From assembly GCF_024509055.1 (NCBI RefSeq), contig NZ_JANINM010000444.1, forward strand, positions 1 to 64,000: a DNA stretch of 64,000 bases, read 5' to 3'. Positions 34,962-42,580 of the stretch are shown here, in pieces. Position 1 is the stretch's first letter, and each line of letters begins with the position of its first letter. Source of the DNA: Mesorhizobium sp. Its GTDB lineage: Bacteria; Pseudomonadota; Alphaproteobacteria; Rhizobiales; Rhizobiaceae. The position numbers were made by a program, and so were the translations under genes. Below the pieces are notes generated by a model, which saw only the letters and a program-made list of their open reading frames with translations, made no database searches and was not told the DNA's origin.

Positions 34962-36971
34962 TTATGGATGCTCGACAATGTCGGGAAATGTTTTCCCATT
35001 TCCGCAACCTCTCAGAAGGGATTCCGGGACGGATGGCTTCTCGTTGCCCTGCGCGACCGATGCATCGATGCCTACGAGCGCTCGCACTTCGTCGGCCATC
35101 AGCTTCTTTCGCTCGCATAGCGAATCTGCGATTTTGGCCAACTCGGTTCGCTTTGACTCGACCAGCGCTTTGGCGTGTGCGAACTCGGCGGCGAGGACTC
35201 GTTCGACCCGCTTTCTTAGATCGGCGTCCATGTGCAGCGTGACGAGCAGCTCCTCGTCCGACGTGCCCGACAAGTATGTCAGCCCGCTGCCCAACCCGTA
35301 CGCGGCTTCGAGCCTCAGCGCCACCATCGTCGCCTCGTGCAGGTCGGATCCCCTCCTGCCGCCTGAGCCTGCGGCTCTCTGTCCGAGCATCACCTCTTCG
35401 GCCGCCATCCCGGCAAGTCCGGTCGCGATCAAGTCGAGGAACTCGCACGCCGTTCTTTCCGACAGGCATGGGCGGTCGAACCTGGCGCCTCCGCCCCATT
35501 GTTCGACGCCTTGCGACGGATCGAAGGCATCCTTGATCTCCACATAAACGAATGCGCCAATCCCAAGCTCGAGTCCCACGAGCGTGTGGCCTGCTTCATG
35601 AATTGCGGCACGCCGCAACACCGCCTCCGGCATAGTCACGATTTCAGGGAGTTGTGACTGGATATCGGCGAGGCTGATTTCGCGCCTGGCACGGCGCGCG
35701 CGCCGGCGGGCGTCGCGGACCACTTGTTCAAGTCGAGCCCCGGTCCATCCTTCCGTCCGGTCTGCAATGAGGGCGCGGTCAGCTTCTTCCAGGCTGCCTG
35801 CGAGATGAAATCGAAGGATCCCTCTGCGGGCCTCGGCATCCGGCAACGGGATGCGGATATGCCTGTCCAGGCGTCCAGGCCGTTTGATGGCCGCGTCGAT
35901 CATGTCGGGAAAGTTCGTCGCTCCAACGACAACCACGCCATCCCTGCCCGCCGCGCCGTCCATGCATTCGAGGAGGCCGTTGACCACTTCGCGGCAATAG
36001 TGGACGTGGTCGCCCGTGAACTTGGTTCGGTCTCCCATGGAATCGATTTCATCGATAAACATGATTGCGGGAGCGTTCTTCTTGGCATCGTCGAACGCCT
36101 TCCGCATTGCCTTCAAGAGATCTCCGAGATGGCCGCAAGCCTGCCACTGAGCCAGGGATCCGAGTACAAGGTGAACGCCGCACGTGCGCGCCAGGGCCTT
36201 CGCGAACATGGTCTTCCCGCATCCAGGTGGCCCCGAGAGCAGAACGCCCTTGTCTACGTCGGCCCATCGAATCTTTCCTGCCAGCCAGTCGGACAGGTCG
36301 ATGGCAAGCTCCTTGCCCCATTCAGCGGCTTCGCCCATCCCGGCGAGATCGTCCAGCGACGGCTGCGCGTTATCGAGCACGGGTTGGACCATCGTTGTCG
36401 GGCGTGCGGCACCCTTGAGCATTTCCAGCGTCTTCTTGATCGGGCGCCCCTTGCGCAAAGCTGCCGCCACCTCTTTCAGTGGCGCCGCGGCAATTGCTTC
36501 AGCTTGCTCTGCAGTCAAATACATATCGCAGCAAACCTTTGCGGCCGCGAGCACATGGCGAGGGTCCAGCGGTTCAATATCGAGGACAGCGTCGGCGAAC
36601 CTTTCGAAGTCCTCGGACACGAGATCGCGCGCCTGCGTCACCACGACCAAGCGATCCTTCCCAATGGACTCCTCGAGGATGTCGAAGCTCCCGGTGCGCT
36701 TGCCGTGGATTGTCTTCAATGCGATGACGTCGGCGCGGTCGCGGTTCACACCGTGTCCGCCGACAAGGTATTCCCCGTATGTCAGAAGCCTGGAGGCGTC
36801 TTCGTAGAATTCGATGCCATGGCCTGGAGGCACGACAAGTACGAAAATTCCGGTGCCTCCCAGTAGGAACGTCCGCTGCCCGCGTAAGGCGCGCATAACG
36901 CCGCAGAGCGCGAGGAAGCGTGCAGGTTTGGAAATGAGCTTGGCACGCAGTCGTGGTGACAAATTTTTCAT
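34962..36971 (-). CDS. Soluble FtsH-like AAA+ zinc protease
   Basis: The 669-aa protein has an N-terminal domain of about 230 residues with no membrane segment, then an AAA+ ATPase: Walker A LLSGPPGCGKTMFAKAL, Walker B PAIMFIDEIDSMGDR, and the second region of homology GATNFPDMIDAAIKRPGRLD. The protease domain follows, with HEAGHTLVGLELG (HExxH zinc site) and a third ligand Asp in RRGSDLHEATMVAL. This is the FtsH order, but FtsH has two N-terminal membrane helices and a hexamer ring at the membrane, while this one should be cytoplasmic. ATG at 36971 begins MKNLSPRL; upstream residues of the open frame are not conserved-looking. Its last codons contain one copy of the 16-base dyad. Confidence 0.82.
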   Translation of the reverse strand: MKNLSPRLRAKLISKPARFLALCGVMRALRGQRTFLLGGTGIFVLVVPPGHGIEFYEDASRLLTYGEYLVGGHGVNRDRADVIALKTIHGKRTGSFDILEESIGKDRLVVVTQARDLVSEDFERFADAVLDIEPLDPRHVLAAAKVCCDMYLTAEQAEAIAAAPLKEVAAALRKGRPIKKTLEMLKGAARPTTMVQPVLDNAQPSLDDLAGMGEAAEWGKELAIDLSDWLAGKIRWADVDKGVLLSGPPGCGKTMFAKALARTCGVHLVLGSLAQWQACGHLGDLLKAMRKAFDDAKKNAPAIMFIDEIDSMGDRTKFTGDHVHYCREVVNGLLECMDGAAGRDGVVVVGATNFPDMIDAAIKRPGRLDRHIRIPLPDAEARRGILRFHLAGSLEEADRALIADRTEGWTGARLEQVVRDARRRARRARREISLADIQSQLPEIVTMPEAVLRRAAIHEAGHTLVGLELGIGAFVYVEIKDAFDPSQGVEQWGGGARFDRPCLSERTACEFLDLIATGLAGMAAEEVMLGQRAAGSGGRRGSDLHEATMVALRLEAAYGLGSGLTYLSGTSDEELLVTLHMDADLRKRVERVLAAEFAHAKALVESKRTELAKIADSLCERKKLMADEVRALVGIDASVAQGNEKPSVPESLLRGCGNGKTFPDIVEHP
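34981..34996 (-). repeat. 16-base dyad GGAAAACATTTCCCGA, copy 2
   Basis: Inverted relative to copies 1 and 3. It lies in the last codons of the AAA+ protease gene (translated GKTFPD). Confidence 0.6.
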
Positions 36972-37027
36972 GGATGGGTTCCGATGAATGGGGTGGTGAG
37001 CGATAGATTGGATGTCGAGGGGTAGTT

Positions 37028-37657
37028 TCAGTCGCGCCGGCGGCGCACGGCCGTCTCCGGTCCTATCCTTGCCTCGTCGAGCTCGACCTCGATGAAGCGC
37101 TGGAGTACGAGGCAAGCCAGTCCCGCTACGGGCCGGGTTTCCCGGAAGGCGGCAAGGCATTCGGCGACGGTGAGCGATCCTGCTTCATCGAGCGCGCCCA
37201 ACAGCCGAATGCGGTCGCCCAGGGGACATTCCCACCTGGCGTATCTCAGGAGATCCTTCGCGTTGGCGAGGCGAAATCCATCCCGGATCAAAGCCTTCGG
37301 CCATACCTCGTAGTCGCAGCCACGGTCTTGGGCAGCATCTTCAAGCCAAGGATGTCCCGGCCCCTGCCCTGCGTCCACAAGCGTGTGCCGCCGCCCCCGC
37401 CTGACAAGGAAGTCTGGAATGTGCGTGTGCTCGCCCGAAGACAACGTTGCCGGGAGGCAGGACCAGGCGTCGACGTCTCCGTCGACGTCGAGAAGGCAGC
37501 CGAGGTCGCGCGCCAGTTGCGTCCGGAAGGATGGCAGGCCCTGGCAGCGGACCGTCCCCCTGGGCAGGAAGGTGTTTGAGTGCGCGCTGCCGCGCACGGC
37601 TTCGAGGACTTCGTTCGGCTGGTATGTAAGGCTGGTCACTGCTGCACCCGCGGACAC
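37028..37657 (-). CDS. TnsA-like protein lacking a clear catalytic lysine
   Basis: The 209-aa protein has an N-terminal nuclease-like half, with HTHIPDFLVRRGRRHTLVDAG resembling the TnsA endonuclease strand-turn-strand around the metal-binding Asp, followed by YEVWPKALIRDGFRLANAKD and LLRYARWECPLGDRIRLLGAL. The residue after the second strand is Asp-Ala, not the x-Lys of active PD-(D/E)XK enzymes. The C-terminal half looks like a winged helix. Start GTG at 37657; a second GTG at 37639 has a better upstream site. It lies 56 bases upstream of the AAA+ protease on the same strand, suggesting one operon. Confidence 0.45.
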   Translation of the reverse strand: MSAGAAVTSLTYQPNEVLEAVRGSAHSNTFLPRGTVRCQGLPSFRTQLARDLGCLLDVDGDVDAWSCLPATLSSGEHTHIPDFLVRRGRRHTLVDAGQGPGHPWLEDAAQDRGCDYEVWPKALIRDGFRLANAKDLLRYARWECPLGDRIRLLGALDEAGSLTVAECLAAFRETRPVAGLACLVLQRFIEVELDEARIGPETAVRRRRD

Positions 37658-37758
37658 GTTCAGACTTGCCCGCAGAGTGCGGGCTCGGAACGGTCAGCGT
37701 ATGAGGTGCGCGGTTTTCATGATGGGAACGAATAGTGAACATCGGAAAGGGAGTCAAT

Positions 37759-37893
37759 ATGCTTTTTCTACCCGATTTCCCGGATACCGAAGCGCAGGAT
37801 ATCCCGCCGCTGACCTCAGCCTTTCCGCATATGCAGCTAGATCAGCGCTTCCATCAATGCATCTTGCACATCACGCGAGGTTCGTGGACGTAA
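37759..37893 (+). CDS. Possible 44-aa protein
   Basis: Reads MLFLPDFPDTEAQDIPPLTS through to a C-terminus ITRGSWT. AAAGGGAG stands 5 bases before the ATG, and the gene for a 263-aa unknown protein starts 24 bases after its stop, on the same strand. No known family. Confidence 0.35.
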   Translation: MLFLPDFPDTEAQDIPPLTSAFPHMQLDQRFHQCILHITRGSWT

Positions 37894-37917
37894 CTTGATC
37901 ACAAGGAATCACGTGGG

Positions 37918-38709
37918 GTGAGTATGGGCTGCCTTCCTGCGCATGGTCGCATCGACTGCACCGAATGTTTCAGGGGCGAAATCGTGCATTTCGATCGGAC
38001 CAAACGGGACGATCGCGACTGGCGGATAACAGCTAATCCATTGGCCTGGGGCAATCCGAACGCGCCAATCATCATTCTCGGCTTCTCCAAAGGACAGACT
38101 CAAGCGGGAGACCTTGCCAGAACGCCCCATGACCAGATTGCCTACAAGGGCAACCGTCCCAACGTTGGCCGCATTCTGGCGCATGTGGGGCTCGTGAAGG
38201 TGGGTACGCGCGAATCCCAGGCAGCCGCCATCGACCGGATGATCGCCGACAGAAATGGTCTCTTCCATTTCGGCTCACTCATCAGGTGCAGCGTCGAGCG
38301 CTATGACCGGGCAAAAGGTGAATGGAAAGGTTCAGGCGGCGGAATGCTGGACAGATTCGTTGGGATGCCGTTTGGCGCGGAAATCGCCGGGAATTGCGTG
38401 TCCAAGCATCTCGTAAATTTGCCAAAAGCGAGCAAACTCATCGTGATGTTCGGCATGGGATCGAACCAGAACTACGTGAGGGAAGCGCGCAGCCTGATGT
38501 CACAGGCTCGCGGCAATCGCATGCGGGAGATCAGCCAGGTGGCCTACGAGGACGATCATGTGACCGTCGTGCATGTGGAGCACTTCGCCTCGCAGGGCGA
38601 CCTGATTCCCCAGTGGCTCGGAGAAGGGAAGCACCAGGATCACCCGCGAAGCGAATTCGGCCGTCTTGCTCGGCATGCGGTAAACCACGCGATTGAGCGG
38701 TTCGCCTAA
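37918..38709 (+). CDS. Unknown protein, possibly a Rossmann-like fold
   Basis: The 263-aa product has a short Cys-containing N-terminus (GCLPAHGRIDCTECFRGE) followed by NPLAWGNPNAPIIILGFSKG, a hydrophobic strand and glycine loop like that of uracil-DNA glycosylase-type or nucleotide-binding folds. Other marked parts are LIRCSVERYD and KLIVMFGMGSNQNYV. I do not recognise a family. GTG at 37918 and ATG at 37924 are both possible starts. It follows the small 44-aa frame and is convergent with the next gene, 5 bases away. Confidence 0.5.
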   Translation: MSMGCLPAHGRIDCTECFRGEIVHFDRTKRDDRDWRITANPLAWGNPNAPIIILGFSKGQTQAGDLARTPHDQIAYKGNRPNVGRILAHVGLVKVGTRESQAAAIDRMIADRNGLFHFGSLIRCSVERYDRAKGEWKGSGGGMLDRFVGMPFGAEIAGNCVSKHLVNLPKASKLIVMFGMGSNQNYVREARSLMSQARGNRMREISQVAYEDDHVTVVHVEHFASQGDLIPQWLGEGKHQDHPRSEFGRLARHAVNHAIERFA

Positions 38710-38714
38710 GGTTC

Positions 38715-39191
38715 TTACCAGCCAAAGATCTCGGAGTACCGTCGCGATCGATGCGCCGTCACCAGTTGGTCGCTTATCCTCTTGTGTCGTGGATCGCCGC
38801 TCTTGGAGAGAGCCAGAGCTTGCCCGAGCGCTGCCTCAGCCTCGGCATACCGCGACGCAAGTATGAGCTCCGTTCCCTTGAGAAACCAACAACGGCTTTC
38901 CTGCGTGTAGACAATCGCACAACCCTGCCCCAGCAAGAGCGCCAATTGCAGGTCGTGATCGTTGTAGTACGCGATCAAATCTTCCAGCGTGTCAAAGTCG
39001 CAGCTTTGGACAATTGCAAGGGCGGTCTCGCTAAGCTTGTCCTGGTTGTCGGCGCTTTCCGCGGCGGCGGCGTCTTGACCCATGCTCCAGCACTCAGCGG
39101 CGCTCAAAGGCACATTGACGAAGCTGCCGTATGCGGCGCTGGGTTGCAATGAGGAGAAAACGGCGACGGCGAGTAGGGCTGCGGCAGCCAA
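38715..39191 (-). CDS. Predicted exported small repeat protein, start uncertain
   Basis: The 158-aa frame from TTG 39191 begins with a signal-like stretch AAAALLAVAVFSSLQPSAAYG, then a Cys pair and helical hairpins (LSETALAIVQSCDFDTLEDL; TELILASRYAEAEAALGQAL) of tetratricopeptide type. The frame remains open and coding-like for about 15 residues upstream (ASRIGRLKEGASALDR) with no usual start codon, up to the stop of the upstream membrane protein, so coupling or a rare start is possible. Same strand as the upstream gene, touching it. Confidence 0.5.
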   Translation of the reverse strand: MAAAALLAVAVFSSLQPSAAYGSFVNVPLSAAECWSMGQDAAAAESADNQDKLSETALAIVQSCDFDTLEDLIAYYNDHDLQLALLLGQGCAIVYTQESRCWFLKGTELILASRYAEAEAALGQALALSKSGDPRHKRISDQLVTAHRSRRYSEIFGW

Positions 39192-39238
39192 GCGGTCGAG
39201 CGCGCTTGCGCCTTCTTTGAGCCTGCCAATGCGGGACG

Positions 39239-40009
39239 CTACCCCATGAGCCGCTTTCCCAGTTGCCCTGCTGCCTTCTTGCCTGCGTGCATCGCCCCCT
39301 CCATCAGGGAATGTTCCGTCGTCTTGGAGAAGCAGGCGTATAGGAACCCGCCGAGCGTGCAGGTGCCGCACCAGCCTGAGGCGAGGCTCAGCGCGTCCCC
39401 GAAGATGACGGCCGAGCCGAGCATCGCCATCTTCAACAGCCAGTAGAACAGCGCCGTTATAGCTAGCCCGATCAGTGCCCCCAAGGGGCCAGGGCCTCCA
39501 CCCGTGTTGTTCCCCATATACATAACGCAGAACAGCGGAATCAATACGATAACGATCAATATGAACTCGAACGTGCTTGCTTCGAAAAAGGCGGAAATGG
39601 GTATGATAATCGGAGAGAGGCCAACAAAAACGATCCAAAGCAACATATAGACGAAATACATAATCTTGTTCAGGGCAAACAAAGGAAGGACAAATCCGAG
39701 CGTATCGTCGATCTTAAAGAACGCCCACTCGTGTGCGTCGTGAAGGTATGCGAACAAGCTCAGCGGATTGATGTTCTCCACCGCATCGTAAAAATCCTCC
39801 TGAAACCCGAGCGCCGCGGCTAGCGCTTCCTTGCTAGCTAGGTGCTCGATCGCCAGGGAGATCGGCAATCCAAAAACCAGGAACGTTACGATCGTGATCG
39901 ACAGCTTCTTGAGGCCGGAGATCAAACGCGAACTTTTACGTGCCGCGCTTTCGATCTCGGGTGCACCGCCCGGTGTAGGCTCTGGGCCACTTGCCTGACC
40001 GTCTACCAT
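39239..40009 (-). CDS. Unknown multi-pass membrane protein
   Basis: The 256-aa product has a polar N-terminus, then about five hydrophobic segments, for example ITIVTFLVFGLPISLAIEHL, IMYFVYMLLWIVFVGLSPII and FILIVIVLIPLFCVMYMG, and a cytoplasmic-looking C-terminus with AMHAGKKAAGQLGKRLMG. The middle of the gene is more A/T-rich than its surroundings. No family recognised. It is followed directly by the exported repeat protein, so the pair may act together at the envelope. Confidence 0.55.
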   Translation of the reverse strand: MVDGQASGPEPTPGGAPEIESAARKSSRLISGLKKLSITIVTFLVFGLPISLAIEHLASKEALAAALGFQEDFYDAVENINPLSLFAYLHDAHEWAFFKIDDTLGFVLPLFALNKIMYFVYMLLWIVFVGLSPIIIPISAFFEASTFEFILIVIVLIPLFCVMYMGNNTGGGPGPLGALIGLAITALFYWLLKMAMLGSAVIFGDALSLASGWCGTCTLGGFLYACFSKTTEHSLMEGAMHAGKKAAGQLGKRLMG

Positions 40010-40283
40010 GCATCCACCCGTCGCTTGCCGCGAACTGGCTTATCGAGATGCTAGCGCGCCCGCTCCACGGCGGCTTCGGTGTCTCCCCACGCTGGGACCG
40101 TAACATAGTACCGGAAGACTTCCCATCTGAACTTTAGGAATTGCTAACATAAAGATGTGAGGGAAGCTCCCGCTGACAAGGAGATAGTCCGCGTCCCTGC
40201 CCCGTCCTTCCGAACGGGGACAATTTTACACGTAGAGCAACGTCGGCTAGCGTGTGATGGGGTGAGATATCCGGGGGACGGCA

Positions 40284-41063
40284 GTGGCACTTGAACTTGT
40301 TCCGTGTCCAGCCTGTGGGCGATTTCTGTCGCCGGAGGCGGATTCTTGCCCGGGCTGTGCCCATCCTATGCCGGAGAACAATACGGACAAAGTCCGAGCC
40401 ACATCGGATTTGCATGGCGGCCTACAGGTAGTGAAAGGGCCGCCGTTTGTTCGCGTAAGCCTATTTTGGAGAGGGCTTGGTTTTCTTTGTGCCGCGCCTG
40501 CTTTGTATCTCATTCCATATGCCGGCATCCCTCTAGCCTTACTTTCTGCGCTTGCTGCAGCTGTATTTTTGCTTGGTAAGCATTATGTGGCCGAATGCCC
40601 TAGTTGCGGCAACTCCGTGGAAATCATTGCGGGAACAAAAAAGCAAAAATGCAATGGGTGTGGGCATGGCCTGGAATTCCAGTCACCCGTTGCCCCCGGC
40701 GATCTCGGTGAGAGAATGCCAACTCCTCCTGTATCCGTTCCAGTGGCTCTCCCTTGCCCGACATGCGGCAACAAGGTCTGGACCAAATCTGACGTTTGCC
40801 CTCATTGCGCTCAACCACTTCGAAAAGGGTGGATAGAACAATCTCAGCGATCGGAAGATTGGTTAGAAATACGAGGGGTACTGGTCAAAACGTCAATTTT
40901 CTTAATTCTTATGTTAATCGTAGTGACATGGTATCTATCGATAGATAAGGAGGCGATGAAGCGAGATCTAGATGAGGCCGGCATCCGCAGGAAGGTTGGT
41001 GAAATAGTCGATGGCGTCAAAGAAGATTGGTGCAAGGATAATCCGTGGGATAAAGAATGTTAG
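40284..41063 (+). CDS. Zinc-ribbon membrane protein
   Basis: The 259-aa product has three zinc ribbons: CPACGRF with CPGCAHPM near the N-terminus, CPSCGNS with CNGCGHG around residue 105-125, and CPTCGNK with CPHCAQPL around 155-175. Two membrane stretches lie between ribbons (FLCAAPALYLIPYAGIPLAL) and near the end (IFLILMLIVVTWYL). Start GTG at 40284 follows GGGGGACGG. Its 3' part is A/T-rich. Function unknown; such proteins are common in mobile islands. Confidence 0.6.
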   Translation: MALELVPCPACGRFLSPEADSCPGCAHPMPENNTDKVRATSDLHGGLQVVKGPPFVRVSLFWRGLGFLCAAPALYLIPYAGIPLALLSALAAAVFLLGKHYVAECPSCGNSVEIIAGTKKQKCNGCGHGLEFQSPVAPGDLGERMPTPPVSVPVALPCPTCGNKVWTKSDVCPHCAQPLRKGWIEQSQRSEDWLEIRGVLVKTSIFLILMLIVVTWYLSIDKEAMKRDLDEAGIRRKVGEIVDGVKEDWCKDNPWDKEC

Positions 41064-41088
41064 GCAATTCGATTGATGGCTTATCCCG

Positions 41089-41172
41089 TCAGATCCGCAA
41101 TTCGAGTGCGGCAAGAATTTCGATCTTCTCGGCCTCGCTCGTAAGATAGATCTTCGGGCTGCCGTCGGCCAT
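41089..41172 (-). CDS. Possible 27-aa peptide or truncated gene
   Basis: Reads MADGSPKIYLTSEAEKIEIL ending in LAALELRI. AAGGGAGC lies 9 bases before the ATG. High share of G/C at third positions suggests real coding. It may be a small protein, or the 5' end of a gene cut by an insertion. Confidence 0.35.
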   Translation of the reverse strand: MADGSPKIYLTSEAEKIEILAALELRI

Positions 41173-41703
41173 GTCTCTTTTGCTCCCTTGAAATGTGAAC
41201 TCAGCAAAGGTCGGGCACCAATTGGCAGAGACGTCAACGGCCCTTGTCGCTGGCCGCCCCGATCGCTCGGCAATGGAGGTTTGGTATTAACGCACCTCAC
41301 TTTGCTGAGGCGCCGTTAACCAAGCTCGCAAAAAGACAGGCTTGGCCACCTGAAAGCGTTGACAGCTGCTCCCGCAAAGCTATATCCGCCACCCACTCGC
41401 GGCCCACCAGGTCCGCCCATGAGGTAGGTCACTATGACGATGAACATATCGATAGCTGTGCGGAAGGTCCGCGAAGCTCAGGGCTGATGCCCCGGTATGT
41501 TTTGCCGGGCGTCAAGTCCGGCTTTTCGGTCCCTTCACTATCGAGCGACGGCGAGGCGGTCAAACCGCGGCTTCGCGCGTGAGGACTCCGCGACTTGACG
41601 GTCGCGTAGCCCCACCGCTGCCCGTTTTGGTTCGCCCTTCCATCGGCTTGCGGGCGCCCGCCGTCCGCCGGCATGCGCACGCCGACAAGAAAGGGAAACT
41701 GAA
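41173..41703. other. Gene-free leader of the Tn7-like module, candidate transposon end
   Basis: No gene seen over 530 bases. Two structures stand out: a nested inverted repeat at 41287-41319 and the inverted pair CGTCAAGTC (41510-41518) / GACTTGACG (41592-41600). In Tn7-like elements the end nearest tnsA lies here and carries several TnsB sites; these repeats are candidates only. Confidence 0.4.
41287..41319. repeat. Nested inverted repeat
   Basis: TTAACG (41287-41292) pairs with CGTTAA (41314-41319), and inside it CCTCA (41295-41299) pairs with TGAGG (41306-41310). Role unknown. Confidence 0.6.
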
Positions 41704-42524
41704 ATGCGTACTCATAACCTGCTCCTCGCCGAAGCCCTGAACAACTTTTCCAACGGATTCCAGACCGGGGACGCGCCTGTCATTGTCCATCGGTTGACGA
41801 GCGTCCGTACTTCGGCCGGGGGCTTGTCCATACCGATGACCCTTCACGTGACTGGGGCCAGGACGCCCCTGCCCTGGACATTGAGGAAGGCTTCGCTGAC
41901 CGCGACCCGCAGCCCAAGAAGCGCAACTCCAAGGTCGGCTCTGTCCTCGATCCATTCCGCTTGCGGAAGATCCGGTACGAGAGCGAACTCGAGGAATCGG
42001 CAGCGTATTTCTTTATCGCGCAATGCCAAACGCGGGAGCTGCGCGAGCAACAGAAGGTGCAATATGTCCTTCGTGGGACGAAGCACAATCACTGGATCGA
42101 CTTCATTAAGCGGGAAGCCGGCCGCCGGGTCGCATATTTCGTAAAATACCAGGAAGATGTCGATCGAGATCTGCGCGAAATGATCCAGCTGGTATGCGAC
42201 CAGGTCGGAGACCGTGTCGCAGACGAGTTCCGGCTGTTCACCCAGCACTGTGTGACCCGAACGCAGATCGAGAACGCCATGGATATCGTGGACTGTGGAG
42301 GCGACTACGACTTCAAGGGCCAGTCGATCGTGGAGGCAACTTTGCTGAGGCTGCCCTCCCAGGTTGCGCTCGGCGAGATCGCCGAAGCAAGCGGACTCGC
42401 CAATCGCGGTTTTCGGGCTGCCGTCACGTTGATCCAGAAGGGACTTCTGGTTGTCCCCAAGAACGTCCGGCTCGGCGATCAAGCAATCCTTGTGAACCGC
42501 AGCGCCAACGGCGGGCGCCGTTAA
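41704..42524 (+). CDS. tnsA: TnsA-like transposon endonuclease, needs a -1 frameshift
   Basis: TnsA cuts the 5' ends of a Tn7-like element. Two frames with coding-type G/C-rich third positions abut. Frame one starts at ATG 41704 after AAGAAAGGG and reads MRTHNLLLAEALNNFSNGFQ, TGDAPVIVHRLT. From about 41799 the coding frame shifts by -1 and reads ERPYFGRGLVHTDDPSRDWG and on without any stop. The nuclease core is in the second frame: YESELEESAAYFF (Glu), NHWIDFIK (Asp), and FVKYQED (Lys), the TnsA Glu/Asp/Lys triad. The C-terminal half is the winged-helix domain that contacts TnsC. The only in-frame start in the second frame is TTG 41961, which would drop about 50 coding residues. The shift may be a mutation, a sequencing error, or programmed. 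Confidence 0.75.
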
Positions 42525-42580
42525 TCTATTCATCACGGAAAGTTGATAGGCAAAAAAGAAAATAATAAAGGGGGGACGGC

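Noticed and set aside
38715-39638. Full 307-codon frame of the exported repeat protein
   Set aside because: Its upstream half runs in another frame through the membrane protein gene and has no hydrophobic or repeat pattern; only the part below about 39240 is coding.
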